Shown here in pieces: positions 1 to 7,288 of a stretch of 41,324 nt of DNA. Numbering within the stretch: position 1 is the first letter of the stretch; each line of letters starts with the position of its first letter. A program made the position numbers and the translations under genes. Under the pieces are notes generated by a model. The model had not been told where the DNA came from, made no database searches, and saw only the letters and a program-made list of their open reading frames with translations. The stretch spans positions 1 through 41,324 of the forward strand of contig ONAL01000012.1 of assembly GCA_900315785.1 (NCBI GenBank), in the 5' to 3' direction. The stretch comes from an uncultured Eubacteriales bacterium. Its GTDB lineage: Bacteria; Bacillota; Clostridia; Oscillospirales; Acutalibacteraceae.

Positions 1-62
1 GATTGACAAATCGCTTTGATGCTTTTGTTTAATGCAGCTTTTATTCTTTTAATTTGTTTCAT
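1..62 (-). CDS. Start of a leftward gene cut by the window edge
   Basis: An ATG on the minus strand at 62-60 opens a frame that stays open to the window edge. It encodes about 20 residues beginning MKQIKRIKAAL, a basic start. A good ribosome binding site (AAGGAG, minus strand of 72-77) lies 9 nt upstream, which is the main reason to call it real. Too little is present to name a product. The RBS overlaps an inverted repeat in the leader (see the 74-112 entry). Confidence 0.5.
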   Translation of the reverse strand, partial: MKQIKRIKAALNKSIKAICQ

Positions 63-73
63 TATGTTGTGCT

Positions 74-112
74 CCTTGTAATTAAGATTGGATTTTACTC
101 CTAATTACAAGG
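74..112 (-). promoter_or_regulatory. Leader hairpin overlapping an RBS
   Basis: An 11-bp perfect inverted repeat (74-84 with 102-112, CCTTGTAATTA and its complement) lies directly upstream of the leftward ATG at 62. Its ATG-proximal arm contains part of the AAGGAG ribosome binding site. In the RNA the arm would pair with CCTT and could hide the site. It adjoins a second, stronger hairpin at 112-142. Regulation of translation is an inference. Confidence 0.4.
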
Positions 113-142
113 GCGAATTTTGTTTTGCAAACAAAATTCGCC
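112..142. repeat. 14-bp stem perfect inverted repeat
   Basis: GGCGAATTTTGTTT at 112-125 is exactly complementary to 129-142, with a 3-nt loop. It lies in the leader of the leftward gene starting at 62. It has no clear U-tract of its own on either strand, so it may be an operator, an attenuator arm or a small repeat rather than a simple terminator. Confidence 0.5.
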
Positions 143-197
143 GCACACTTTTGCTGTTTTGTCAAGCCTTTTATTAAAAATTTCTTAAAAATGTTTC

Positions 198-237
198 AAA
201 AAAAACAAGGCACCCACTTTTCGTGAGTGTCTTGTTT
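198..237 (-). terminator. Intrinsic terminator after comM
   Basis: On the minus strand an interrupted stem (AAACAAG, CAC and CAC blocks pairing across a short loop at 217-221) is followed by a run of eight T. It lies about 50 bp beyond the comM stop. Confidence 0.75.
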
Positions 238-287
238 CTTAACTAAATGATATTGAGGTTCACGCCTGTCTGTTTCTTTATGGATTT

Positions 288-1817
288 CTAGATTTTATTC
301 CAGTATTTTCGGTCAAGAGAGCGGTACTGAATCGCTTCGGCTATGTGCTGGATTTCAATCCTTTCGCTGTTGTCAAGGTCAGCAATAGTCCTTGCCACCT
401 TCAGAATTCTGTTGTATGCTCTTGCCGAAAGGCTCATAGCTTCAAATGCCGATTTCAACAGCTGTGAAGCTTCATCGGTTATCTCACAGAAGGTCTCGAG
501 CTCCGAGTCCGTAAGCCTTGCGTTGCACGTTGTTTTTGAGTTCTTGAAACGCTCGGTCTGAATATGCCTTGCCGCATTTACGCGCTTTTTGATATCGGCT
601 GAACACTCCTCGTTAGCCTTCGCCGCGAGCTCGTCATACTCGACAGGCGGCACCTCTATGTGAATATCGAAGCGGTCTATAAGAGGACCCGAGACCCTGT
701 TCAGATATGTGTGTATCTTCTTTTCCGAGCAGGTGCATTTACGCGTCGGGTGATTATAATAGCCGCAGGGGCACGGGTTCATTGCGGCAATCAGCATAAA
801 GTTGCACGGATAAGTGTACTTGCCGTGAACTCTCGACACGGTTACAACACCGTCCTCAAGCGGCTGACGAAGCACCTCGATTGTCTTTCTGCCGAATTCG
901 GGCAGCTCATCGAGAAAGAGCACACCGTTGTTAGCAAGAGAAATCTCACCGGGCTTTATCATAGTGTTTCCGCCGCCCGTCATCGCTACGTGTGACACCG
1001 TGTGATGGGGTGAACGGAACGGACGCGTCTTTATCAGCGGAACACCCTGTGACAGAGTTCCCGCGATTGAGTGGATTTTTGTTGTTTCAATTATTTCGTC
1101 AAAGGTCATATCGGGCAGAATGCCGCTCATTCGCTTAGCGAGCATACTCTTTCCCGAACCTGGTGGTCCAATCATAAGCACATTGTGACCGCCTGCTGCG
1201 GCAATTTCGAGCGCGCGCTTGACCTCGTACTGACCCTTAACCTGAGAGAAATCAGGGATATCGTTTTCTACAGTGAAATCTTCGTTGTATACTGCGGGAG
1301 CGATAAGCTCAACTTCCTTGAAGTGCATATAGAGCTGATAAACGCTCGAGACAGGGTAGACGTCGATTCCTTTTACCACTGCACCCTCAAAAGCGTTCGC
1401 AGCAGGAACAAATAACCTTTTAATCCCCAGCTCACGCGCTTTGATAACCATAGGCAAAACGCCGTTAATCGGTCTTACCTCGCCCGAAAGGCTCAGCTCA
1501 CCGAGGAAGGCGCAGTCGCGGTAATCTGCGTCAAGGCTTCCTGTAGCCTTTAGCAGAGCCATAAATATCGGCAAATCGTAAATGGGACCTTCCTTTTTGG
1601 TGTCGGCAGGGGCAAGATTTACCGTGATTCTTGACACAGGGAACTCAAAACCGCAGTTCTTGAACGCGGTTCTCACCCTGTCCTTGCTTTCCTTGACCGC
1701 CGCGTCGGGAAGTCCGACCATATCAAACAGCGCGTTTCCGCGCGAAATAGCGACCTCAACGTCGACGGGATAGCAGTCTATACCGAACAGCCCGAAGCTT
1801 TTGCACTTTACAACCAT
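288..1817 (-). CDS. comM: YifB/ComM family Mg-chelatase-like AAA+ ATPase
   Basis: About 509 residues, the usual size of the YifB/ComM family. In competent bacteria ComM is a hexameric helicase that promotes branch migration during natural transformation; its role in Firmicutes is less clear. The N-terminal ChlI-like (Lon protease S5-like) domain covers roughly residues 15-165. The AAA+ core has Walker A GPPGSGKS near residues 217-224, Walker B LFLDELPEF, and the family hallmark MNPCPCGYY followed by a Cys pair (CTC) that resembles a small metal site. The C-terminal ChlI-C domain follows. The ATG at 1817 is preferred over the in-frame TTG at 1832, because GAGGGGTG sits 5-6 nt upstream of it. 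It has its own promoter and terminator and appears to be monocistronic. Confidence 0.93.
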   Translation of the reverse strand: MVVKCKSFGLFGIDCYPVDVEVAISRGNALFDMVGLPDAAVKESKDRVRTAFKNCGFEFPVSRITVNLAPADTKKEGPIYDLPIFMALLKATGSLDADYRDCAFLGELSLSGEVRPINGVLPMVIKARELGIKRLFVPAANAFEGAVVKGIDVYPVSSVYQLYMHFKEVELIAPAVYNEDFTVENDIPDFSQVKGQYEVKRALEIAAAGGHNVLMIGPPGSGKSMLAKRMSGILPDMTFDEIIETTKIHSIAGTLSQGVPLIKTRPFRSPHHTVSHVAMTGGGNTMIKPGEISLANNGVLFLDELPEFGRKTIEVLRQPLEDGVVTVSRVHGKYTYPCNFMLIAAMNPCPCGYYNHPTRKCTCSEKKIHTYLNRVSGPLIDRFDIHIEVPPVEYDELAAKANEECSADIKKRVNAARHIQTERFKNSKTTCNARLTDSELETFCEITDEASQLLKSAFEAMSLSARAYNRILKVARTIADLDNSERIEIQHIAEAIQYRSLDRKYWNKI

Positions 1818-1851
1818 AGTTTCACCCCTCAAGTCCTATGTTATTAGGTGT

Positions 1852-1881
1852 ATTATATCATATGAACAAATGTTTTTGCAA
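1852..1881 (-). promoter_or_regulatory. Promoter of comM
   Basis: On the minus strand, TTGCAA (1876-1881) and TATAAT (1852-1857) are separated by 18 bp, about 35 bp upstream of the comM start. Confidence 0.6.
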
Positions 1882-1929
1882 TAGGAATTTCACAAAATTT
1901 CCTGTTTTTTATTCGCAAAATCAGTAGTT

Positions 1930-1958
1930 TTGACAAATTGAAGATAATGTGTTATATT
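1930..1958 (+). promoter_or_regulatory. Sigma-A-type promoter of the SigH-like gene
   Basis: TTGACA (1930-1935), 17 bp, TATATT (1953-1958), about 34 bp upstream of the start codon. Confidence 0.65.
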
Positions 1959-1991
1959 TAAATGTAAGCCAAATTCAAAGGTGGTGTTTGC

Positions 1992-2555
1992 TTGGGCAAA
2001 ACCAATTACAGCGCGCTTAATGACTCAACGCTCGCGGCACTCTCAAAGAAAGGCGACGAAGCGGCGTTCGAGGAAATCACGCTCCGATATATCAAGCTGA
2101 TTTACTCGATAGCGTCGAATTACACGAGTGACGGCTATGATATCCAGGACTTTGCGCAGGAAGGGCTGCTTGCGTTTCTTATCGCCTGCAAGACCTATGA
2201 GGAGGGCTCCGCGTCCTTCAAAACCTACGCCGTAAAATGCGCCAAGAACCGTTTCAGCGATATCGTTAAAAAGGAAAATCAGAAAAGCAGCGTGCCCAAG
2301 GACAGGCTTGTTCCGATGGACAATCTCTCCGAATCTGAGGTTGAGAGCGAAAATCTCGAGGACTATGTGCTCGAGAAGGAATACCTCAAAACAATGCTCG
2401 AGCATATTCAAAGACAGCTCAGCACGGATGAGAGAAAGATTTTCTCAATGTACGCGCGCGGATATTCTTATAAAGAAATCGCCGAGGAACTCGGCACCAC
2501 ACCCAAGAATGTGGACAACATTCTCCAGAAAATTAAACGTAAACTCAGAAAATAA
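1992..2555 (+). CDS. Sigma-70 family RNA polymerase sigma factor, SigH-like
   Basis: 187 residues with sigma region 2 (about 22-95; core-binding stretch DIQDFAQEGLLAF and DNA-melting stretch TYEEGSASFKTYAVKCAKNR) and region 4 (about 135-187; helix-turn-helix YSYKEIAEELGTTPKNVDNILQ). There is no region 1 or 3. This layout and wording match the SigH/Spo0H and SigI-like group, though it is shorter than Bacillus SigH (about 218). The start is TTG at 1992, preceded by AGGTGGTG. The next gene, a secreted LRR-dockerin protein, starts 15 bp downstream with no terminator between, so the two are probably co-transcribed. No anti-sigma gene is adjacent. It could be the general transition-phase SigH or a specialised sigma factor. 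Confidence 0.88.
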   Translation: MGKTNYSALNDSTLAALSKKGDEAAFEEITLRYIKLIYSIASNYTSDGYDIQDFAQEGLLAFLIACKTYEEGSASFKTYAVKCAKNRFSDIVKKENQKSSVPKDRLVPMDNLSESEVESENLEDYVLEKEYLKTMLEHIQRQLSTDERKIFSMYARGYSYKEIAEELGTTPKNVDNILQKIKRKLRK

Positions 2556-2570
2556 ACGGAGGTTATCGTT

Positions 2571-3575
2571 ATGAAAAGAATAATCTCAATAACTGCGGCG
2601 TTATGTCTGCTTGTGCTTTCGTGCGTGAATTGCTTCGCCACGACATACGTGTACTTCGGCGACTTCAAGCTCGCTATCAACGGCGACGGCTATCTGCTCG
2701 GCGGATATCGCGGCACGGAAGCAACTGTCACTCCGCCGACAACGGCATATGGTAAACCCGTTACGGGAATAGCAGAGGACTTTATCGAAAACTGCGAGAC
2801 TGAGCCTTCGTCAATAGTAATTCCGGATGGCTATGAGAGTATCGGAAACTTCGCGTTTTACAACTGCAGCAGTCTTGAAAGCGTAGCTTTTCCTTCGACG
2901 CTCACATTTATCGGAACCATGGCATTCAGCGGCTGTACAACGCTTTCGTCAGCAGACCTGAGCTCTTCTCAGATTAAGACCATTCCTTACGGATGCTTCT
3001 CGGGCTGCACAGAGCTTTCTTCTGTTTCGCTCCCCGACGGTCTTGAGAAAATCGGTGACTACGCGTTCTCGCAGAGCGGTGTTTCCGCAATCGTCTTGCC
3101 TCAAAGCGTAACGGAAATCGGAAGTCTCGCTTTCAACGAGTGTAAGAGTCTTTCGAGCGTAACATTGCCTGACGGCATTCTTAAGATAGGCGAGAAGGCT
3201 TTCTACGGCGAGAATCAGCTTACAACGATTTCGCTTCCCGCGTCTCTCAAAAGCATAGGCGCCTACGCTTTTTATCCCAGAGGACTAGAGGGCGGACAGC
3301 TCACTGTCGAGTGTCAGAGCGGCACCTACGCGGCTGATTATGCTTACAGCAATTTCCTTAATATGAACGCGAAGTCAAACATAGGCGACGCTGACGGCAA
3401 CGGAAAGGTGAATATCAACGACGTCACCTTTGTCCAGCTTTATCTGCTCGGGTTAGCAGACTTCACCTACTACGGTCAGGAGAACAACGCTGACGCGAAC
3501 CGCGACAACGTTGTAAACCTCAGAGACGCTACCACAATTCAGCTGAAGCTTGCAAACAGGATAGATTTTGAATAA
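2571..3575 (+). CDS. Secreted leucine-rich-repeat protein with C-terminal dockerin
   Basis: 334 residues. The N-terminus is a signal peptide (MKRIISITAALCLLVLSC..., cleavage near FA/TT at about 24). Residues about 60-265 hold BspA/TpLRR-type leucine-rich repeats of about 23 residues (pattern IGxxAFxxCxxLxSVxLPxxLxxIG). Residues about 273-334 form a type I dockerin with two Ca-binding segments (DADGNGKVNINDV and DANRDNVVNLRDAT). Dockerins bind cohesins on scaffoldins, so the protein should be displayed on a cellulosome/amylosome-like complex. The LRR domain probably mediates protein or glycan binding; no catalytic domain is seen. RBS ACGGAGG lies 9 nt before the ATG. It is followed by a strong terminator and is probably in operon with the sigma factor. 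Confidence 0.92.
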   Translation: MKRIISITAALCLLVLSCVNCFATTYVYFGDFKLAINGDGYLLGGYRGTEATVTPPTTAYGKPVTGIAEDFIENCETEPSSIVIPDGYESIGNFAFYNCSSLESVAFPSTLTFIGTMAFSGCTTLSSADLSSSQIKTIPYGCFSGCTELSSVSLPDGLEKIGDYAFSQSGVSAIVLPQSVTEIGSLAFNECKSLSSVTLPDGILKIGEKAFYGENQLTTISLPASLKSIGAYAFYPRGLEGGQLTVECQSGTYAADYAYSNFLNMNAKSNIGDADGNGKVNINDVTFVQLYLLGLADFTYYGQENNADANRDNVVNLRDATTIQLKLANRIDFE

Positions 3576-3583
3576 CATCAACT

Positions 3584-3612
3584 AAAAGCAGCCTTTTCAG
3601 GTTGCTTTTTTT
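3584..3612 (+). terminator. Intrinsic terminator after the LRR-dockerin gene
   Basis: AAAAGCAGCC (3584-3593) pairs with GGTTGCTTTT (3600-3609, one G-T pair), followed by a T run. The T-tract overlaps the -35 element of the next promoter. Confidence 0.8.
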
Positions 3613-3630
3613 GTCGCAGTGATATATAAT
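3602..3630 (+). promoter_or_regulatory. Promoter of the PqqD-peptidase-ABC cassette
   Basis: TTGCTT (3602-3607), 17 bp, TATAAT (3625-3630). The -35 lies inside the 3' arm and T run of the preceding terminator, which is unusually compact. Confidence 0.5.
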
Positions 3631-3665
3631 GTATCTGTACTTTATAATGGAGGTATTTTGGGATT

Positions 3666-3929
3666 ATGAAAGCTAAATCCGACTTTTTACTCAGGAAAAT
3701 TTCCGATTCATATGTAATTGTCCCTGTAGGCTCGGCTGTAGTCGATTTCAGCGGACTTGTAAACGTCAACGAGAGCGGCGCTATGCTCTTTGAAATGCTC
3801 CAGAAGGGCTGCGAGGAAAGCGACCTCGTTAAAAAGCTGTTAGAGGAATATGACGTCGAGCGCGAGGTTGCCGAGGCGGACGTCAAGAAATTTATCGGCA
3901 AGGTTAAGGACGCCGGTATACTTGAATAA
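3666..3929 (+). CDS. PqqD-like peptide chaperone (RiPP recognition element fold)
   Basis: 87 residues matching the PqqD family: a short N-terminal beta segment (residues 14-29, SYVIVPVGSAVVDFSG), the typical NESGAMLFEML helix (about 38-48) and the helical C-terminus with EVAEADVKKFIGKVKDAGILE-like wording (L and E end). In PQQ, lasso peptide and other RiPP pathways PqqD/RRE domains bind the leader of a precursor peptide and hand it to a modifying enzyme. No radical SAM or other maturase is in this cluster. GGAGG at 3649-3653 lies 12 nt before the ATG. It is the first gene of a four-gene operon. The family call is strong; the substrate is unknown. Confidence 0.87.
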   Translation: MKAKSDFLLRKISDSYVIVPVGSAVVDFSGLVNVNESGAMLFEMLQKGCEESDLVKKLLEEYDVEREVAEADVKKFIGKVKDAGILE

Positions 3930-4389
3930 GCAGCTTGATTTAAAGGAACTGATTCCGATAATGAAGGAACAGCTCGACAGAGGAAAGCCCGTCTCCTTTG
4001 TGCCGAACGGCAGGAGCATGGAGCCTATGCTCGACGGCGGCAAGGATATGATTATCCTGTCAAAGCCAAAGGGCAGACTTCACCTTTTCGACGTTGCGCT
4101 GTACTATCGCCGTGAAACCGACCGTTATATCGTCCACAGGGTTGTGGGCTTTAAGAAGGACGGCTCCTATGTTATGCTCGGCGACAATAATATCGAACGC
4201 GAATACGGTATCCGCGATGAGGATATCATCGGCGTTGTAACGAACTATTACCACAAGGGCAGTATGCGCTCGGTCACCTCAATGCGTTACCGCTTTTACT
4301 GCAATTACAGGTATTACACAAGACCGTTAAGACTCGTTTACCGCAGAACGCGCGCGGGTCTTTCAAAAAGGATAAATAAGGACGATTAG
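3922..4389 (+). CDS. S26-type signal peptidase-like protein with Ser/His dyad
   Basis: 155 residues. PNGRSMEPML near the N-terminus carries the candidate catalytic Ser32. The later YIVHRVVG box has His72 where bacterial type I signal peptidases have Lys, as in the ER/SipW type. GDNN, the family's fourth box, follows. An N-terminal membrane anchor, normally present in signal peptidase I, is not visible; the C-terminus is strongly basic and aromatic. The chosen start is TTG at 3922, overlapping the PqqD gene by 8 nt with TAAGGA upstream; an ATG at 3961 is the alternative. Placed between a peptide chaperone and an ABC exporter, it is probably a leader-processing protease. S24 (LexA-like) peptidases share this fold and are the alternative label. 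Confidence 0.82.
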   Translation: MNKQLDLKELIPIMKEQLDRGKPVSFVPNGRSMEPMLDGGKDMIILSKPKGRLHLFDVALYYRRETDRYIVHRVVGFKKDGSYVMLGDNNIEREYGIRDEDIIGVVTNYYHKGSMRSVTSMRYRFYCNYRYYTRPLRLVYRRTRAGLSKRINKDD

Positions 4390-4390
4390 A

Positions 4391-6124
4391 TTGGAAGATA
4401 ATAAGAGATTTTCAAAATCCTATCTTAAGGAAATAAGAAACTTTGATAAGAAAACCACTGCATGGATTTTGCGTAATACAAAAGCCCAGCTTGGTTATGT
4501 CGTTCTGCTCGGAATTCTCTCCGCGTTAATCGCTTATGCGGGCGTTGCGATGGCTCAGCTCGCGCGCGGAATTGTTGATTCCGCGGCGTACGACAGGGAT
4601 ATGAACAAGGTTATCATCTACGCGGTGGCTCTGCTTGCGCTCACCATGACGCAGATTGGAATGGGTGTTTTCAATAACGTAATGTCATTCAACGCGAACG
4701 CAAAGCTTGAGATTGCGCTCAAGTCTAAGCTGTTCGAAACGATGATAAAGAAGGACTACGCAAAGGTCACATCGTTCCACACAGGCGAGCTGATGAACCG
4801 ACTGACGAGTGATATAGGCGTAATCACGGGAGCGATAGTAAACATCATTCCGAATGTGATTTACTTCCTTGTAAAGCTTGTCGGTATTCTGATAATTCTG
4901 TTCTCGATTGACTGGCGCTTTGCGATTGTGTTCGTAATCGGCGGCGCGATTGTTATGACCTTCCTGCTGCTCTTCAAGGGTAAGCTCAAGAATATGCACA
5001 AGAGGGCACAGGAGAGCGACGGCAAGACACGCAGCTTTATGCAGGAATCACTTGCAAGCCTGCTTGTTATCAAGGTTTTCAACCGTTACAAGAGAATTAC
5101 AGACGAGAGCGACAAGCTCCAGATGAATAATTTCAGAATCAGAAGAAAGCGCAATTACATCTCTATCGGCGCGTCGCTCGGCTTTTCGGTTGTGTTCACG
5201 CTCGGCTATATGTACGGACTTGTATGGGGTTCGTTTATGATTCTTTCGGGCGCGATTACCTACGGTATTCTGACCGAAATTCTGGCGCTTGTTTCCCAGA
5301 TTCAGACGCCCGTTCAGGGACTTACATCGGTAGTTCCGCAGTATTATCAGGCGCTCGCTTCCGCCGAGAGAATTATCGAGATTGAGGAATTCCCCGACGA
5401 GCACGAATACGATGACAACGAAAAAATCGACAATGAAAAGCTCTACTCTGAGCTCAGCTCCGTAGAGTTCGAGAATATCACCTTTGCCTATGACCGCGAT
5501 ACCGTTCTCGAGGACACAAGCCTCAGTATCAAAAAGGGCGATTTCGTCGTTATTACGGGTATTTCGGGAATCGGCAAGAGCACGCTGACAAAGCTTCTGC
5601 TCGACGTTTTCCCTGTAAAGAAGGGTGAAATCTACTTCAAGCTCAACGACGGCGGCAAGGTCTACGCCGACCGCAACACTCGCTGTATGTTTGCGTATGT
5701 TCCTCAGGGCAACTTCCTGCTTTCGGGCACAATCAGAGAGAACATCTCCTTTGTACGACCCGACGCTTCCGACGAAGAGATTATGGCGGCGGCAAAGATT
5801 GCCTGCGCAGACTTTATCGAGGAGCTGCCCGAGGGTCTCAACACCGTTCTCGGCGAAAAGGGAATGGGTCTTTCCGAGGGTCAGGTTCAGCGTGTGGCGA
5901 TTGCCAGAGCAATTCTCTGCAACGCTCCGATGATTATCCTCGACGAGGCGACCTCTGCGCTCGACGAAGCCACTGAAATCAGACTTTTGAGAAATATCGA
6001 GAACCTCAAGAACAAAACCTGTATACTTATTTCCCACAAAAAAGCGGCGAACGAGGTCTGCAACAAGGAAGTAAGAATTGAGGATAAAAAGATTATCGTA
6101 AAGGAAATCCGACATGGCGATTAA
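4391..6124 (+). CDS. ABC exporter, fused membrane and ATPase domains
   Basis: 577 residues. The N-terminal half (about 30-320) has six hydrophobic segments typical of a type I exporter. The ATPase domain has Walker A GISGIGKST (390-398), signature LSEGQ (494-498; Gly to Glu at position 3 of LSGGQ), Walker B MIILDE (514-519) and the H-loop LISHK (His549). There is no N-terminal C39 peptidase, so any leader must be cut elsewhere; the preceding S26-like protein is the obvious candidate. The start is TTG at 4391, one nt after the upstream stop, with AAGGA 7-8 nt before it. It likely exports a peptide or lipid as a homodimer. The substrate is inferred only from the neighbours. Confidence 0.92.
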   Translation: MEDNKRFSKSYLKEIRNFDKKTTAWILRNTKAQLGYVVLLGILSALIAYAGVAMAQLARGIVDSAAYDRDMNKVIIYAVALLALTMTQIGMGVFNNVMSFNANAKLEIALKSKLFETMIKKDYAKVTSFHTGELMNRLTSDIGVITGAIVNIIPNVIYFLVKLVGILIILFSIDWRFAIVFVIGGAIVMTFLLLFKGKLKNMHKRAQESDGKTRSFMQESLASLLVIKVFNRYKRITDESDKLQMNNFRIRRKRNYISIGASLGFSVVFTLGYMYGLVWGSFMILSGAITYGILTEILALVSQIQTPVQGLTSVVPQYYQALASAERIIEIEEFPDEHEYDDNEKIDNEKLYSELSSVEFENITFAYDRDTVLEDTSLSIKKGDFVVITGISGIGKSTLTKLLLDVFPVKKGEIYFKLNDGGKVYADRNTRCMFAYVPQGNFLLSGTIRENISFVRPDASDEEIMAAAKIACADFIEELPEGLNTVLGEKGMGLSEGQVQRVAIARAILCNAPMIILDEATSALDEATEIRLLRNIENLKNKTCILISHKKAANEVCNKEVRIEDKKIIVKEIRHGD

Positions 6125-7259
6125 GCTCTCCGAGAGTAAAAAACAGCTTTACATAAACTATATAAAGCTCATAGCCTCGGTCATCAATTCCGAGAAACCG
6201 CCAAAGCTCCCCGCCGATTTTGACTGGGAGCTTGTTTGCCGTAACTCACAGCGAAACGGTGTGGCGAACATCATCGCCTACACCTTCGACAAGGTGAACG
6301 TAAAACCGCCAAAGACGGTCTATAACGTTATGGAAAACGAGCGCCGTTTCGAAATACTCAAGGAAACGTCTCAGATTTTCGATATTGAAAAGGTTATTCA
6401 AAAGTTTGAGGAAAACAAAATCCGCAACATTCCCCTGAAGGGCTACTTTATGAAGCATTACTATCCTCAGACAGACTTCCGCTCAATGAATGATGTAGAC
6501 ATCTTCTGCGAGCGTAAGATGTACAAGAAAATCCGTGCCTGTTTTGAGGAATGCGGCTTTACCGAGAATAAAATGCGCTCCGCAAATGAGCTTGCGTTCA
6601 CGAAGGACTTGATTTTTGTCGAGGTGCATTTCGTCATTGACCGTGACCAGAAGGGCTATTATGACAAAATCTGGGATATGGTAAAGCCGAGGGACGACTA
6701 CAACTGTTCCTATGAGTTCTCTCCCGAGGATTTCTACGTCTATATGCTGTACCACGCGTCAAAGCACATCAAAAACGGCGGTATCGGTATTCGAATGATA
6801 CTCGATTTCTATGTGTATAACAGGGCTTTTCCGAACCTCGACTACAGCTATATCAAGGAACAGCTGACAGAGCTCGGTCTCTTGAAAACACACGAGAAAA
6901 TCACCTCAACCGCAGAGGATTGGTTCTCGGGGAAGCTTGAGGATTTTGACAGCTTCGGCGAGTTTGTTCTTTACTGCTCGACCTTCGGCGACAGCGAATT
7001 CCACGAAGCACTCACGCCTGTCGGCGACTCCTCGGCTTCGGGAGTTCTCAGGCATATTTTCAGACCTTATTCTCAGATGAAAAATATCTATTTTTATCTG
7101 CATAAATTTCCTTTTCTTCTGCCGTTTTCGTGGGTTCAGTTCTGGTTCTCGCGTGTGTTCGTGAGCAAGGACATAAACCGCTCCTACGGTACGGAAAAGA
7201 AAATCAGCCCCGAGGTAAGACAGAGGGCTGACGAAATAATAAATGAACTTGAATTGTAA
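6114..7259 (+). CDS. NTP_transf_5-like nucleotidyltransferase-fold protein
   Basis: 381 residues. The diagnostic stretch lies at about 107-130: PLKG, then YP (117-118), Arg123 and the acidic pair Asp127-Val-Asp129. This matches the uncharacterised nucleotidyltransferase family (PF14907 type), in which two Asp residues bind metal. Members often occur in lasso-peptide and other exported-peptide clusters. The start ATG overlaps the ABC gene by 11 nt, so the genes are translationally coupled. It could add a nucleotide or related group to the peptide or to a partner protein; the activity is not demonstrated for this branch. It is the last gene of the cassette, with a hairpin after it. Confidence 0.82.
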   Translation: MAIKLSESKKQLYINYIKLIASVINSEKPPKLPADFDWELVCRNSQRNGVANIIAYTFDKVNVKPPKTVYNVMENERRFEILKETSQIFDIEKVIQKFEENKIRNIPLKGYFMKHYYPQTDFRSMNDVDIFCERKMYKKIRACFEECGFTENKMRSANELAFTKDLIFVEVHFVIDRDQKGYYDKIWDMVKPRDDYNCSYEFSPEDFYVYMLYHASKHIKNGGIGIRMILDFYVYNRAFPNLDYSYIKEQLTELGLLKTHEKITSTAEDWFSGKLEDFDSFGEFVLYCSTFGDSEFHEALTPVGDSSASGVLRHIFRPYSQMKNIYFYLHKFPFLLPFSWVQFWFSRVFVSKDINRSYGTEKKISPEVRQRADEIINELEL

Positions 7260-7285
7260 AACGGCTGCCTTTTCTGACAGCCGTT
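7260..7285. terminator. Hairpin between convergent genes
   Basis: AACGGCTG (7260-7267) pairs with CAGCCGTT (7278-7285). The T-tracts are weak on both strands. It separates the rightward cassette from the leftward MscS gene and probably ends both transcripts. Confidence 0.55.
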
Positions 7286-7288
7286 CGG

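Noticed and set aside
5048-6115. Long open frame (355 codons) antisense to the ABC exporter
   Set aside because: It has no RBS or recognisable domain and mirrors the codon bias of the exporter gene.
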